Assembly: GCF_019392195.1 (NCBI RefSeq)
Contig: NZ_JAHXKI010000003.1
Location: 1 to 64,000 of the forward strand
Source: Marinobacter sp. F4206
GTDB lineage: Bacteria; Pseudomonadota; Gammaproteobacteria; Pseudomonadales; Oleiphilaceae
Direction of reading: 5' to 3'
DNA: 64,000 nt
Shown: positions 18,851 through 29,698 of the stretch, piece by piece
How the letters are laid out: each line of letters begins with the position of its first letter
Numbering within the stretch: the stretch's first letter is position 1
Notes under the pieces: generated by a model
Database searches by the model: none
What the model saw: the letters and a program-made list of their open reading frames with translations, nothing else
What the model was told of the DNA's origin: nothing
Made by a program: the position numbers and the translations under genes

Positions 18851-20335
18851 ATGTGCATCACATCTCTCAGCACGTTGTTGCAAGGTATTGTGGCGGTGCC
18901 GTCGGTATTCGACGTAACCATACATGGACTCAAGACGGACAGTCGGGATGTCGGGTCGGGCGACGCCTTTGTTGCCCTGGCCGGCACCCAGACGGCTGCG
19001 GATCACTACCTGGAAGACGCCATTGCTGCGGGCGCCTCGGTAGTGTTGCTGGAATCCGGGGAGGCGGGGGAATGCTCTGAATATCGCGGAGCATTGGTGG
19101 TGCCCGTGGTCGGCCTGCGTAGCCTGCTGGGCAAGATTGCAGACCGCTTCTTTGAGCACCCATCCCAACGATTGCGATTGATCGGGGTCACCGGAACCAA
19201 CGGCAAAACGTCGGTCACCCAATATGTGGCACAACTTCTTAAGGAAACCGGCACCCCCTGCGGCGTGCTGGGAACCCTCGGGTATGGCATGCCTGGCGCG
19301 CTGCAGCCGGCGACGCATACCACCCCGGACGTCGTTCAGGTGAATCGGGTACTGTCGCGGATTCTGGCCCAGGGAGGGCGGGTCGCGGTTATGGAGGTGT
19401 CTTCCCATGCCCTTGATCAGGGGCGGGTCGATGGCCTGATGATCGCGGGAGGCATATTCACCAACCTGACCCGCGATCACCTTGATTACCATGGTTCCAT
19501 GGAAGCCTACGGCGAGGCCAAGGCCCGGCTGTTTGACCGGGAAGAGCTGCATTTTTCCGTGATCAATTTCGACGATCCATTTGGTCGCCAGCTGTTCGAT
19601 CAGTTGGAAGGACGGTGTGATCGGGTGCGCTTCAGCTTGCACGAAGCCCAGACCGAGCTTTGGTTGAAATCGTTCAGTCCAACCGACGATGGCTTTGAGG
19701 CGAGTGTGGACGGCCAGTGGGGCGCGTTCGACATTGCCGTGCCGCTGATGGGGAGTTTCAATGCCAGTAACGTTCTGGCGTCGATGGCCATGGTCCTGAC
19801 CCTCGGCGTTCCGGTTGAGCGTGTGCAGCAGGCGGTCAGCAGGTTGACGCCGCCTCCGGGCCGGCTCGAAAAATTCAGTAGCGCCGAAGGGGTTCGAGTG
19901 GTTGTGGATTACGCCCACACTCCGGATGCCTTGTCCAACGCGCTGGCGGCCCTGCGGCCACATGTTGAGGGTCGACTGATCTGCGTTTTTGGTTGCGGCG
20001 GCGACCGGGACAGCGGCAAGCGCCCGGAAATGGCAAAGGAGGCCGAAAAAGGGGCCGATGTCATCGTCGTCACCGATGACAACCCGCGCGGTGAGGATCC
20101 CGCTGAAATCGCATCGGACATAGTGGCGGGCTTCTCGGAGCCGGAACGAGCTTCAGTGATCCATGATCGGGCGGAAGCGATTCGTTCCGCCATCCAGATG
20201 GCATCGGCTGATGATCTTGTTCTGGTAGCCGGCAAAGGCCACGAAGCTTTCCAGGAAGTGGCTGGCCAGAAGATTCCTTTCAGTGATGCGGAGCAGGTGC
20301 GTCATGGCCTCAACCTGAATGGGGGTGTGGCATGA
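18851..20335 (+). CDS. murE: UDP-MurNAc-L-Ala-D-Glu:meso-diaminopimelate ligase
   Basis: Adds meso-diaminopimelate to the peptidoglycan precursor. The 494 residues include the ATP loop GVTGTNGKTS (about residues 113-122) and the DNPR motif (DDNPRGEDP) that selects diaminopimelate over lysine, pointing to the Gram-negative peptide. Stop overlaps the murF start by four bases. Confidence 0.97.
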   Translation: MCITSLSTLLQGIVAVPSVFDVTIHGLKTDSRDVGSGDAFVALAGTQTAADHYLEDAIAAGASVVLLESGEAGECSEYRGALVVPVVGLRSLLGKIADRFFEHPSQRLRLIGVTGTNGKTSVTQYVAQLLKETGTPCGVLGTLGYGMPGALQPATHTTPDVVQVNRVLSRILAQGGRVAVMEVSSHALDQGRVDGLMIAGGIFTNLTRDHLDYHGSMEAYGEAKARLFDREELHFSVINFDDPFGRQLFDQLEGRCDRVRFSLHEAQTELWLKSFSPTDDGFEASVDGQWGAFDIAVPLMGSFNASNVLASMAMVLTLGVPVERVQQAVSRLTPPPGRLEKFSSAEGVRVVVDYAHTPDALSNALAALRPHVEGRLICVFGCGGDRDSGKRPEMAKEAEKGADVIVVTDDNPRGEDPAEIASDIVAGFSEPERASVIHDRAEAIRSAIQMASADDLVLVAGKGHEAFQEVAGQKIPFSDAEQVRHGLNLNGGVA

Positions 20336-21723
20336 TGCGCGCATTCTCCCTCGCCGACGCGCAGCGCTGGACTGGCGCGACCAGTGGAACTCCGAGTCTG
20401 GAGAAACTGCTTTTTACCGGTGTCTCCACCGATACCCGGTCACTTGCACAAGGTCAGCTGTTTGTTGCCTTGCGAGGTGAGAATTTTGATGGCCACCGTT
20501 TCTTGCAGAAGGCAAAGGACTGCGGTGCGGTGGCCGCCGTTGTCGACACCGCAGATGCGGCTGTTGACTTGCCGCAACTGGTGGTCAGTGACACCGTTGT
20601 CGCCCTGGCGCAGCTGGCGGCCGGCAACCGGAACGAAAGTGACGCCCGGTTCGTTGCCGTTACAGGCAGCAGCGGCAAGACCACCGTAAGGGAAATGACG
20701 GCGGCCATCCTGGCGAGGATGGGACCGACCCTGGCTACCCGGGGCAACCTGAACAATCACATTGGTGTGCCCCTGACCCTGTTTGGCCTCACGCCGGACC
20801 ACCGGTACGGTGCGATTGAGCTCGGAGCCAGCGGGCTGGGCGAGATTGCACATACCGTCGCGATTACCCGCCCCGAGGTGGTGATCCTGACCAATGCGGG
20901 TTCGGCCCACCTGGAAGGATTTGGCAGTTACGAGAATATCGTTCAGGCCAAGGGCGAAATCATTGACGGTGTCGCCGAGAACGGTCTGGTGGTGCTGAAT
21001 CGGGACGATCCCGCGTTTGACCAATGGCAGGCCCGTGCAGGTCAGCGCCCTGTTGTCAGTGTCAGTCGTCTTGGGCACCCGGGTGCTGACTACCGCTCTG
21101 AGCCGCTCGAGTCGGATGCGCCGGGTCAGAGTTTCCGGGTGAGCGGTCCCGATAATTGGGCCTGCATTGTGCGCCTTGCCCTTGAGGGTGAGCATAACCA
21201 GACCAATGCCATGCTTGCGATCGCCGCCGCCCGACGCATGGGGGCCGGGAATGAGGCAATTACCGACGGGCTGGCCCAGCTGGAGCCGGTGAAAGGGCGT
21301 TTGCAGAGCCTTCAGATGGCACCCGGTCTGACGGTAATCGATGACAGTTACAATGCCAATCCGGCCTCAATGAAGGCCGCGCTGAGCGTATTGGCCAGGC
21401 GTGAGGGCCAGAGGATCGCCGTGTTTGGCGCCATGGCAGAGCTTGGTTCGGACGCCAGGACCCTTCACCGGGAAGTTGGCGAGTTCGCCCGGGCCGCAGA
21501 GATTGAGCGATTGCTTACCGTCGGCCCAGGGTGCGAAGGCTATGCCGATGGCTTCGGCGTTGGAGCAGAAATGTACCACACCCATGACGAAGCGGTTGAC
21601 GCCATCGTCAGTGCCGTTTCATCGCCGATGACGGTGCTGGTGAAAGGTTCTCGCAGTTCCGCCATGGATCACGTGGTGGAGGGAATAAAAGAAAAGGTGA
21701 ATAACTCATGCTGCTCTGGCTGA
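20332..21723 (+). CDS. murF: UDP-MurNAc-tripeptide:D-alanyl-D-alanine ligase
   Basis: Adds D-Ala-D-Ala to complete the UDP-MurNAc-pentapeptide. The 463 residues include the ATP loop [12 protein letters not shown] near residue 108 and [11 protein letters not shown] near residue 337. Overlaps murE by four and mraY by sixteen bases. Confidence 0.97.
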   Translation: MMRAFSLADAQRWTGATSGTPSLEKLLFTGVSTDTRSLAQGQLFVALRGENFDGHRFLQKAKDCGAVAAVVDTADAAVDLPQLVVSDTVVALAQLAAGNRNESDARFVAVTGSSGKTTVREMTAAILARMGPTLATRGNLNNHIGVPLTLFGLTPDHRYGAIELGASGLGEIAHTVAITRPEVVILTNAGSAHLEGFGSYENIVQAKGEIIDGVAENGLVVLNRDDPAFDQWQARAGQRPVVSVSRLGHPGADYRSEPLESDAPGQSFRVSGPDNWACIVRLALEGEHNQTNAMLAIAAARRMGAGNEAITDGLAQLEPVKGRLQSLQMAPGLTVIDDSYNANPASMKAALSVLARREGQRIAVFGAMAELGSDARTLHREVGEFARAAEIERLLTVGPGCEGYADGFGVGAEMYHTHDEAVDAIVSAVSSPMTVLVKGSRSSAMDHVVEGIKEKVNNSCCSG

Positions 21724-22793
21724 CAGAGGTTCTATCCCAATATTTCACGGCACTGACGGTGTTCCAGTACCTGACCCTGAGGGCGATACTGGGCACGCTT
21801 ACTGCCTTGCTGATTTCATTGATCATTGGCCCGGTCATGATCCGGAAGCTGAGCCAGTACCAGATTGGTCAGGCGGTTCGGGATGACGGTCCCCAGACTC
21901 ACCTGAGCAAGGCCGGCACGCCGACTATGGGAGGCGCCCTGATCCTGGTCGCTATCGGAATCAGCACGCTGCTTTGGGCTGATCTCACCAACCGCTATGT
22001 CTGGGTAACCCTGCTGGTTACCTTGCTGTTCGGTGCCATTGGCTGGGTCGATGACTACCGCAAGGTGGTCGAGCGTAACCCAAGAGGATTGCCCGGACGC
22101 TGGAAATACTTTTGGCAGTCGGTGATTGGTGCGGGTGCTGCTATTGCCCTGTTTTTCACTTCGTCCCTGCCGCAGGAAACGTCGCTGTATGTGCCCTTCG
22201 TCAAGCAGGTCTCCCTGACGCTGGGCCCGGTGATCTTTATCCTGCTCAGCTACTTCGTCATTGTCGGCAGCAGCAACGCAGTCAATCTTACTGATGGCCT
22301 CGATGGTCTTGCCATCATGCCAACGGTGATGGTCGCCGGGGCCCTCGGTGTATTCGCCTACGTCTCCGGGCACGCCCAGTTCGCCGACTACCTGTTGATT
22401 CCTCCTTTGCCGGGCACCGGTGAGCTGATTGTATTTTGCGGTGCCATTGTCGGTGCCGGGCTGGGTTTCCTGTGGTTCAACACCTATCCGGCGCAGGTGT
22501 TCATGGGCGACGTTGGCGCGTTGGCGCTGGGGGCTGCCCTTGGCGTGGTGGCTGTCATCGTTCGTCAGGAAATCGTGCTGTTCATCATGGGTGGCGTGTT
22601 CGTGATGGAGACGGTGTCGGTGATTCTGCAGGTGGCCTCATTCCGATTGACGGGACGTCGCATCTTCCGGATGGCGCCCCTGCACCATCATTTTGAATTG
22701 AAGGGCTGGCCCGAGCCGCGCGTCATTGTGCGGTTCTGGGTGGTAACCGTGGTTCTGGTTCTGATTGGCCTCGCCAGTCTGAAGATACGATAA
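21708..22793 (+). CDS. mraY: Phospho-N-acetylmuramoyl-pentapeptide transferase
   Basis: Polytopic inner-membrane enzyme that makes lipid I from UDP-MurNAc-pentapeptide and undecaprenyl phosphate. The 361 residues carry the family signatures [14 protein letters not shown] ([12 protein letters not shown], about residue 66), [18 protein letters not shown] and the HHHFE loop ([13 protein letters not shown]). Ten membrane segments are expected. The ATG lies within the end of murF. Confidence 0.97.
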   Translation: MLLWLTEVLSQYFTALTVFQYLTLRAILGTLTALLISLIIGPVMIRKLSQYQIGQAVRDDGPQTHLSKAGTPTMGGALILVAIGISTLLWADLTNRYVWVTLLVTLLFGAIGWVDDYRKVVERNPRGLPGRWKYFWQSVIGAGAAIALFFTSSLPQETSLYVPFVKQVSLTLGPVIFILLSYFVIVGSSNAVNLTDGLDGLAIMPTVMVAGALGVFAYVSGHAQFADYLLIPPLPGTGELIVFCGAIVGAGLGFLWFNTYPAQVFMGDVGALALGAALGVVAVIVRQEIVLFIMGGVFVMETVSVILQVASFRLTGRRIFRMAPLHHHFELKGWPEPRVIVRFWVVTVVLVLIGLASLKIR

Positions 22794-22808
22794 GGGTACG
22801 CATCGACT

Positions 22809-24149
22809 ATGGGCGTCATTGTTTCGGATCGTCGCACACTGATTGTAGGGCTCGGAAAAACCGGGCTTTCCTGCGTGCGCTATCTATCCGGGCAGGGACG
22901 GGAAATTGCGGTTGCGGACAGCCGCGAAACGCCGCCGGGACTGGACGAGTTGCGGGCCGGCTGGCCGGATGTGCCCGTTCATCTGGGTGCGTTTGATGCG
23001 GATTTGTTTTCCGGTTTCAACGAGCTGGTGGTGAGCCCCGGTATCAGCATCGCTGAGCCGGCTATTGCCCAGGCGAGCAAGAACGGCGCCCTGATACGCG
23101 GCGATATCGATCTGTTTGCCGAAGCCGCCGATGCTCCCATCGTGGCCATTACCGGCTCCAACGGTAAAACCACGGTGACCACGCTGGTCGGAGAGATGGC
23201 CAGAGCCGCTGGCCGCCGGGTGGAAGTCGGCGGCAATATTGGCACGCCGGCACTGGATCTGCTCGGGCGTGATGCCGACCTTTATGTTTTGGAGCTGTCC
23301 AGTTTTCAGCTCGAAACCACCGCGGAGCTGAATGCGCTGGCGGCGACGGTTCTGAATGTCAGTGATGATCACATGGATCGTTATCCGAACAAAATGGCTT
23401 ATTTTCAGGCCAAGCAACGGATTTTCCGGGGCTGCAAGAATGCTGTTGTCAATCTCGACGATGCCCTGAGTACCCCCATGGCCCGGGATAACCTCCGGTT
23501 CATCTGTTTCGGGTTTCACCGGGTGAATCCGGAAACCTTCAGTACCCGGGACGACGATCAGGGCACCTGGATTACGTTCGGTTTTGACAACCTGCTGTTG
23601 GCCAGTGAACTGCACCTGATGGGACATCACAACCTCAGCAATGTCATGGCCGCGCTGGGTCTTGGATACGCCGCCGGTCTGCCAATGGAGACCATGCTCG
23701 ACGTCGCTCGTCGCTTCCGGGGATTGCCGCATCGCTGTGAGTTTATCCGGCAAGTCGGTGGCGTCGAATACATCAACGACTCCAAAGGGACTAACGTCGG
23801 GGCTTCGGTGGCCGCAATTGAGAGCCTGGTACCCGAGCGCGGCAAGGTCGTGCTCATCGCGGGGGGTGACGGCAAAGGCGCGGACTTTGCCCCGCTGCAG
23901 GCGCCCGCCCTGATGCACTGTCGGGCACTGGTGCTGATTGGCCGGGATGCCGGCCAGATAGCCGAAGCCATAGGTAGCGGTGTTGACAGCCACATCGCCC
24001 GGTCGCTAGCGGAAGCGGTTTCCATCGCATCCGGATTGGCTCAGAACGGTGACCGGGTGCTGCTGTCGCCCGCGTGCGCCAGCTTCGACATGTTCCGGGA
24101 CTACGGTGACCGGGGTGACCAGTTCCGCGCGCTGGTGGAGGCCTTGTGA
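22809..24149 (+). CDS. murD: UDP-MurNAc-L-alanine:D-glutamate ligase
   Basis: Adds D-glutamate to UDP-MurNAc-L-Ala. The 446 residues include an N-terminal Rossmann-like domain (LIVGLGKTGLS), the ATP loop ITGSNGKTTVT near residue 115, and INDSKGTN near residue 320. Stop shares one base with the preferred ftsW ATG. Confidence 0.97.
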   Translation: MGVIVSDRRTLIVGLGKTGLSCVRYLSGQGREIAVADSRETPPGLDELRAGWPDVPVHLGAFDADLFSGFNELVVSPGISIAEPAIAQASKNGALIRGDIDLFAEAADAPIVAITGSNGKTTVTTLVGEMARAAGRRVEVGGNIGTPALDLLGRDADLYVLELSSFQLETTAELNALAATVLNVSDDHMDRYPNKMAYFQAKQRIFRGCKNAVVNLDDALSTPMARDNLRFICFGFHRVNPETFSTRDDDQGTWITFGFDNLLLASELHLMGHHNLSNVMAALGLGYAAGLPMETMLDVARRFRGLPHRCEFIRQVGGVEYINDSKGTNVGASVAAIESLVPERGKVVLIAGGDGKGADFAPLQAPALMHCRALVLIGRDAGQIAEAIGSGVDSHIARSLAEAVSIASGLAQNGDRVLLSPACASFDMFRDYGDRGDQFRALVEAL

Positions 24150-25348
24150 TGCAGACGGGAATCACAATGCCAAACCGAAACCAGTGGCTGGGTGAGCTTC
24201 AGCCGCTGCCAATGCTCGTCATCAGCGCCGTCGCATTGCTGGTGATGGGCGTCGTGATGATTTCGTCCGCGTCCATGGACATGGCCGCGGAGACCATGGG
24301 CAACAGCTACCACTACGTAATTCGTCAGCTGCTCTTCGCCGTAATGGGCTGTGTGCTGGCCCTTGTCGCTGTTAATGTGCCGATTTCATGGTGGGAGCGC
24401 AGCGGCTGGCTTCTTCTGGGCATTGGCCTCGTCGTTCTGGTGCTGGTCCTGACGCCGCTGGGGCGCACGGTCAATGGCTCCACCCGCTGGATTCCTTTCG
24501 GACTGTTCAACGTCCAGGTATCCGAAGTGGCCAAGCTTTGCCTGATCGCCTATCTCGCCGGGTACGTGGTTCGCCGCCGGGAAGAACTGCTGAATACCTG
24601 GGTCGGCTTCCTCAAGCCATTGGTGGTGCTCGGGGTGGCGTCGGTGCTGCTGGTGATTCAGCCGGACTTCGGGGCAACCGTGGTGCTGGTGTCGGCCGCG
24701 GCCGGCATGATTTTCCTCAGCGGGGTTCGGCTTAGCCGGTTCGTGCCGCTGATCGTCACTCTCGTTGTGCTCGGGGCGTTGCTGGTATTGACTCAGCCAT
24801 ACCGCCTCAAGCGGGTGGTGAGCTATCTCGACCCCTGGAAGGACCAGTTCGACAGTGGCTACCAGCTGACCCAGTCGCTGATTGCGTTTGGTCGTGGCGA
24901 CTGGGGCGGGGTCGGTCTCGGCAACTCGATTCAGAAACTGTTCTATTTGCCGGAAGCCCATACGGACTTTATTTTCGCCATCATCGCTGAGGAATTCGGC
25001 TTGTTGGGGTCGCTGATTGTCCTGGCGCTGTTCACCCTGCTGGTGGTCAGCGGGTTTGTGATTGCCCGGCGGGCCGAGAAGGCGAACATGCCCTTTGGTG
25101 CGTGTTTTTCCTACGGCATCACGCTGCTGATCGGCCTGCAGGCGACAATCAACATTGCCGTCAGTACCGGTATGCTGCCAACCAAGGGCCTGACCTTGCC
25201 GCTGGTGAGCTACGGCGGCTCCAGCCTGATGATCATGTGTGTGTGCATCGGTGTCTTGGCAAGGGTCGAAATGGAGCGCCTGGACCAGGTTCGCCTCGGT
25301 CAGGAGAAGGCCGGTCCACGAACCCGGGGAGGCGCAGTTTATGACTGA
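24149..25348 (+). CDS. ftsW: Septal peptidoglycan polymerase FtsW
   Basis: SEDS-family glycosyltransferase that polymerises lipid II at the septum together with FtsI. About 399 residues and ten membrane segments; the SEDS segments RWIPFGLFNVQVSEVAKL, QPDFGATVV, EAHTDFIFAIIAEEFG and PLVSYGGSSL are present. ATG at 24149 is preferred over GTG at 24146. Overlaps murG by eight bases. Confidence 0.97.
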   Translation: MQTGITMPNRNQWLGELQPLPMLVISAVALLVMGVVMISSASMDMAAETMGNSYHYVIRQLLFAVMGCVLALVAVNVPISWWERSGWLLLGIGLVVLVLVLTPLGRTVNGSTRWIPFGLFNVQVSEVAKLCLIAYLAGYVVRRREELLNTWVGFLKPLVVLGVASVLLVIQPDFGATVVLVSAAAGMIFLSGVRLSRFVPLIVTLVVLGALLVLTQPYRLKRVVSYLDPWKDQFDSGYQLTQSLIAFGRGDWGGVGLGNSIQKLFYLPEAHTDFIFAIIAEEFGLLGSLIVLALFTLLVVSGFVIARRAEKANMPFGACFSYGITLLIGLQATINIAVSTGMLPTKGLTLPLVSYGGSSLMIMCVCIGVLARVEMERLDQVRLGQEKAGPRTRGGAVYD

Positions 25349-26426
25349 TCAGCGTCGCTTCCTGATGATGGCCGGTGGCACCGGTGGACACGTTTTCCCG
25401 GCGCTGGCAACTGCCCGAGCGCTTGAGGAGAAGGGACACCAGGTGTACTGGCTAGGGGCCAGTGGCGGCATGGAACAGCGCCTGATTGGCGATACCGATA
25501 TCCCGCTGTCGCTGATTCACATCTCGGGTTTGCGGGGCAAGGGCAAATTGGCTTTGCTGCTGGCGCCGTTCCGGCTGATGCGAGCGCTGGGTGAGGCGTT
25601 CACCATCATGCGGCGGATCCGTCCGGACTGTGTTGTGGGCATGGGTGGTTTTGTGACCGGTCCGGGGGGCGTGGCCGCCTGGCTGACCCGTACGCCGCTG
25701 GTGATCCATGAGCAGAACGCGGTCGCGGGCCTGACTAACAGATTGTTGGTGCGGTTCGCAGAAACGGTATTGGAAGCTTTTCCGGGCAGTTTCGGCACCG
25801 AGGTCATTACCCGGTGTACTGGCAATCCGGTCAGGCAGGATCTGGCGAAATTGCCGACCCCGGACCAGCGCATGGCGGATCGAGACGGTGCCTTGCGGCT
25901 GCTTGTGGTGGGCGGAAGTCTCGGGGCCCAGGTTTTCAATCAGCAGGTACCGGAGGCGCTGGCGAAGATATCGAGTGATGAGCGGCCGGTTGTTCGGCAC
26001 CAGTGCGGTGAAAAACATCTCGAGGCCGCCCGGTCAGCCTATGAGCAGCACGGGATTGATGCCAGCGTTGAACCGTTTATCAAGGATATGGCCGAGGCCT
26101 ATGACTGGGCTGATGTGGTGCTGTGTCGGGCCGGTGCTCTGACCATTTCCGAGCTCTGTGCGGCCGGGGTGGGGGCTGTCCTGGTGCCATTCCCGCACGC
26201 GGTGGATGACCATCAGACGAAGAATGGTCAGCAAATGGTGAGTGCGGGTGCCGCCATCCTGATTCCCCAGGGGCGACTGACCCCCGAAGGGCTGGCAGAG
26301 ACCCTGGGCGATCTGAGCAGGGATCGGGCCCGGGTAACGAACATGGCGAAGGCCGCGCGTACGCTGGCCCGCCCGGATGCAACGGAGAGAGTCGTGAATT
26401 ACTGTCTGGAGGCCGCCAATGGCTGA
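25341..26426 (+). CDS. murG: UDP-GlcNAc:MurNAc-pentapeptide-PP-undecaprenol GlcNAc transferase
   Basis: Membrane-associated GT28 glycosyltransferase converting lipid I to lipid II. The 361 residues start [20 protein letters not shown], with the glycine loop GGTGGH, and contain [10 protein letters not shown] and the donor-site segment [16 protein letters not shown]. The frame is open further upstream, but GGGGAGG nine bases before 25341 and homology set the start. Overlaps ftsW and murC by eight bases each. Confidence 0.97.
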   Translation: MTDQRRFLMMAGGTGGHVFPALATARALEEKGHQVYWLGASGGMEQRLIGDTDIPLSLIHISGLRGKGKLALLLAPFRLMRALGEAFTIMRRIRPDCVVGMGGFVTGPGGVAAWLTRTPLVIHEQNAVAGLTNRLLVRFAETVLEAFPGSFGTEVITRCTGNPVRQDLAKLPTPDQRMADRDGALRLLVVGGSLGAQVFNQQVPEALAKISSDERPVVRHQCGEKHLEAARSAYEQHGIDASVEPFIKDMAEAYDWADVVLCRAGALTISELCAAGVGAVLVPFPHAVDDHQTKNGQQMVSAGAAILIPQGRLTPEGLAETLGDLSRDRARVTNMAKAARTLARPDATERVVNYCLEAANG

Positions 26427-27864
26427 CACAAAGAATCCGCCGCTGGTCTATCAGGTGCCGGAAATGCGCCGGATCCGCCATATCCACTTCGTGGGTATCG
26501 GCGGTGCCGGCATGAGTGGCATTGCCGAAGTACTGAAGAACCAGGGCTACGATGTCTCCGGTTCTGACCTCAAAGAGGGGGCCGTCACCGCGCGGCTCAA
26601 AGCCATGGGCGTGGAAGTGCACATTGGTCATCGCCCTGAGAACAGTGCCAAGGCGGACGTTGTTGTGGTTTCTTCGGCGGTCGCTGACGACAACCCCGAG
26701 GTAGCCTCAGCCCGCGGTCGCCGGGTGCCGATCGTGCCGCGCGCGGAAATGCTGGCGGAAATCATGCGTTATCGCCACGGAATAGCGGTGGCAGGCACTC
26801 ACGGCAAGACGACAACCACGAGCCTGATTGCATCGGTGCTGGGTGAGGCAGGACTCGATCCCACTTTTGTCATCGGTGGCAAGCTGAACAGCGCTGGCAC
26901 GAACGCACAGCTCGGCGATTCCCGGTATCTGGTCGCAGAGGCGGACGAGAGCGATGCGTCGTTCCTGCATCTGACTCCGGTCATTTCGGTGGTAACCAAC
27001 ATCGAAGCGGACCACATGGATACCTATGGTGGGGACGTCGAAAAGCTGAAACAGACGTTTGTCGACTTTCTGCACAACCTGCCGTTCTATGGCATCGCGG
27101 TCATGTGCGTCGATGACGGTTATGTTCGGGAAATTATCCCGCGAATCTCAAGGGCGATCATTACCTACGGTATCGATAATCCCGAGGCCGACTACCGCGC
27201 GGAAGAGATCGAATCCGATGGTCTGCGGACCCGTTTTGTGGTCAAACGCCCGGGCGGTCGAAGTGATCTGGCGGTAGAACTCAAGATGCCGGGCCGCCAC
27301 AACGTGCTTAACGCTCTTGCGGCGATTGCGGTGGCGACCGATGAGGGCGTTGACGACGATGCGATCTGCAAGGGGCTCTCGGGTTTTGCTGGCGTCGGCC
27401 GTCGGTTTCAGGTCTATGGCGACTATCAGACCCCGAAGGGCACCATCACCCTGGTGGATGACTATGGTCACCATCCCACCGAAGTGGAGGCGGTGATCCG
27501 GGCCGCTCACGACGCCTGGCCCGGTCGCAGGCTGGTGATGCTGTATCAGCCTCATCGATACAGCCGTACGCGGGATCTATATGAGGATTTTGTCCGGGTT
27601 CTGTCGGAGGTAGACGGTCTGCTGTTGATGGAAGTGTATTCCGCGGGTGAGCCTGCCATTCCGGGTGCTGATGGCCGTGCGTTATGCCGGAGTATCAGGC
27701 AGCGGGGCAAGGTAGAACCCATTTTTGTCGAGGACAACAACGAAATCGAGAGCCTGTTGGCGAACGTGCTTCAGGACGGCGACCTGTTGATGACGCAGGG
27801 CGCCGGGGATATTGGTGGGGTAGCGGCTAGATTGGCCGCAGCAGGAGTAATTGCCAGTGAGTGA
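26419..27864 (+). CDS. murC: UDP-N-acetylmuramate:L-alanine ligase
   Basis: Adds L-alanine to UDP-MurNAc, the first amino-acid step. The 481 residues have [17 protein letters not shown] at about 17-33, the ATP loop [10 protein letters not shown] near 124, and [10 protein letters not shown] near 345. Eight-base overlaps on both sides. Confidence 0.97.
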   Translation: MADTKNPPLVYQVPEMRRIRHIHFVGIGGAGMSGIAEVLKNQGYDVSGSDLKEGAVTARLKAMGVEVHIGHRPENSAKADVVVVSSAVADDNPEVASARGRRVPIVPRAEMLAEIMRYRHGIAVAGTHGKTTTTSLIASVLGEAGLDPTFVIGGKLNSAGTNAQLGDSRYLVAEADESDASFLHLTPVISVVTNIEADHMDTYGGDVEKLKQTFVDFLHNLPFYGIAVMCVDDGYVREIIPRISRAIITYGIDNPEADYRAEEIESDGLRTRFVVKRPGGRSDLAVELKMPGRHNVLNALAAIAVATDEGVDDDAICKGLSGFAGVGRRFQVYGDYQTPKGTITLVDDYGHHPTEVEAVIRAAHDAWPGRRLVMLYQPHRYSRTRDLYEDFVRVLSEVDGLLLMEVYSAGEPAIPGADGRALCRSIRQRGKVEPIFVEDNNEIESLLANVLQDGDLLMTQGAGDIGGVAARLAAAGVIASE

Positions 27865-28831
27865 CATGCAACATCCCGAACCACAGGCCTACCAGGCGCC
27901 CCCGGAACTTGTCCGGGCGCTGGGTCGTGTTGCTGTATTTATGGGGGGCGATTCCGCCGAGCGCGAGGTGTCCCTGAAAAGCGGCAAAGCGGTGTTGGCG
28001 GCACTGTTGTCCGCCGGTGTAGATGCCTTTGCGGTAGACGTTCGTGGCTGCCTGCTGAAGACCGTGGAGAGCCCGGATTTCGACCGCGTCTTTATTGCTC
28101 TGCATGGGCGCGGCGGTGAGGACGGAACCTTGCAGGCAATTTTGTCCCAGGCCGGCATTCCCTACAGCGGCAGTGAAATTCTGGCGTCGGCTCTGGCGAT
28201 GGACAAGTTGCGCACCAAGTACGTGTTTGAGGGTTGCGGGCTGCCGACACCCCGGTTCCGCACCATGTCCGCCGTGGAAGAAGCGGACCAGATCGTCAGC
28301 GAACTGAGACCGCCGCTGAGCGTGAAACCGTCGCGGGAGGGGTCGAGTATCGGCATTCGCAAGGTCAATACCGCCGCGGAGCTGGTCGAGGCCTACGAAG
28401 AGGCCGAGGCGCTGGATACCCTGGTGCTCGTGGAGGAATGGATCGAGGGCCCGGAGTTTACGGTCAGCTTGCTCCAGGATCAGGCGCTTCCGGCCATTGG
28501 TCTGAGCACCGATCATGTGTTCTATGACTATGACGCCAAGTATCTGGCCGATGACACTCATTACCGGATTCCTTGCGGTCTTGCCCCAGAGGATGAGCTT
28601 CGTCTTCAGCAGTTGGCATTGGATGCTTTCCGCGTTGTTGGCTGCCGGACCTGGGGGCGGGTCGACATCATGCAGGACGATGAGGGCCAGTTCTGGCTCC
28701 TGGAAGTAAATACCGTCCCGGGAATGACCGACCACAGCCTGGTGCCGATGGCAGCGAAAGCCGCGGGCATCAGCTTCGAAGAGCTGGTGGTCCGGATTCT
28801 GCGCGACACCCTGGAGGGGGCTGATGCTTGA
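27857..28831 (+). CDS. ddlB: D-alanine:D-alanine ligase
   Basis: ATP-grasp enzyme making D-Ala-D-Ala for MurF. The 324 residues contain [14 protein letters not shown], the LHGRGGEDG loop, SREGSSIGI and [15 protein letters not shown] (metal and substrate residues). GTG at 27857, nine bases after AGGAG, is preferred; a TTG at 27851 is too close and an ATG at 27866 too far. Eight-base overlaps with murC and ftsQ. Confidence 0.95.
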   Translation: MSDMQHPEPQAYQAPPELVRALGRVAVFMGGDSAEREVSLKSGKAVLAALLSAGVDAFAVDVRGCLLKTVESPDFDRVFIALHGRGGEDGTLQAILSQAGIPYSGSEILASALAMDKLRTKYVFEGCGLPTPRFRTMSAVEEADQIVSELRPPLSVKPSREGSSIGIRKVNTAAELVEAYEEAEALDTLVLVEEWIEGPEFTVSLLQDQALPAIGLSTDHVFYDYDAKYLADDTHYRIPCGLAPEDELRLQQLALDAFRVVGCRTWGRVDIMQDDEGQFWLLEVNTVPGMTDHSLVPMAAKAAGISFEELVVRILRDTLEGADA

Positions 28832-29663
28832 GACACTGCTGATCCGGAGTCGGGCGGTACCGTCCGAACCCTCGAGGCGCCGGGGGGCAACGTCCCTCGG
28901 ACCCGAGCGGGACCGGTTTGGTGTGTTGAGAGCGGTGCTTGCCGCCGTGCCCTGGCTGCAGGTGGGCATGGGCGCGGTGATTGTATTGCTGGCGGCTCTG
29001 GTGCCCTGGGGGACCAGCAAGGTGCTGGGTGCCATGGATCAGCAGATCATGGCGGTGGATGTGAATGGCGAATTCATCGGTGACAGCCGGGTGGCGATTG
29101 AGCGGGCCGCCGGTAACTGGATTGGCAAAAGCTATTTCGCCACCGACCTGTCGGAGATCAAAACCGAGCTCGAACGGCGGCCCTGGGTTGAATCGGCGGC
29201 TGTGCGCCGGGTCTGGCCTGATCGGCTGGTGATCGACGTTCGGGAGAAAAAGCCATTGGCCTACTGGACCGATGGGCGCCTGGTGAGTCGGACAGGCGAG
29301 TTGTTTGCGCCGTCCAATCCGCAGGTGGCCGGCCGTCTGCCGCGACTGGCGGGCCCGGATGAACGGGTGCGGGACGTCATTCAAATGGCCCAGACCATGA
29401 GTGAGCAACTGGTCAGTCACGGGCTGAATTTTGCGGGACTGTCGCTGGAACAGCGCGGTGCCTGGACGCTGATCCTGGCCAATGGCATCGAGGTTGTGCT
29501 CGGTCGGGACCAGGTAGAACAGCGGTTCGAACGATTTATCACAGTGTATGAAACCCGACTGGCGTCACGGTCGGATGAAGTCAGTCGGGTGGATGCGCGT
29601 TACACCAATGGTGTGGCGGTGCAGTGGAAAGCGGCGGAAGCCGCCTCCGGCCCGAAATCATAG
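28824..29663 (+). CDS. ftsQ: Cell division protein FtsQ
   Basis: Bitopic membrane protein linking the FtsBL pair to the divisome. The 279 residues have a basic cytoplasmic tail of about 45 residues, one membrane segment (about 46-68), the POTRA domain (VDVNGEFIGDSRVAIERAAG onward) and the beta domain with RVWPDRLVIDVREKKPLAYW. The start overlaps ddlB by eight bases. Confidence 0.93.
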   Translation: MLETLLIRSRAVPSEPSRRRGATSLGPERDRFGVLRAVLAAVPWLQVGMGAVIVLLAALVPWGTSKVLGAMDQQIMAVDVNGEFIGDSRVAIERAAGNWIGKSYFATDLSEIKTELERRPWVESAAVRRVWPDRLVIDVREKKPLAYWTDGRLVSRTGELFAPSNPQVAGRLPRLAGPDERVRDVIQMAQTMSEQLVSHGLNFAGLSLEQRGAWTLILANGIEVVLGRDQVEQRFERFITVYETRLASRSDEVSRVDARYTNGVAVQWKAAEAASGPKS

Positions 29664-29698
29664 TAACGGTTAATTCAGACCACGGTTTGGTGAGATAC

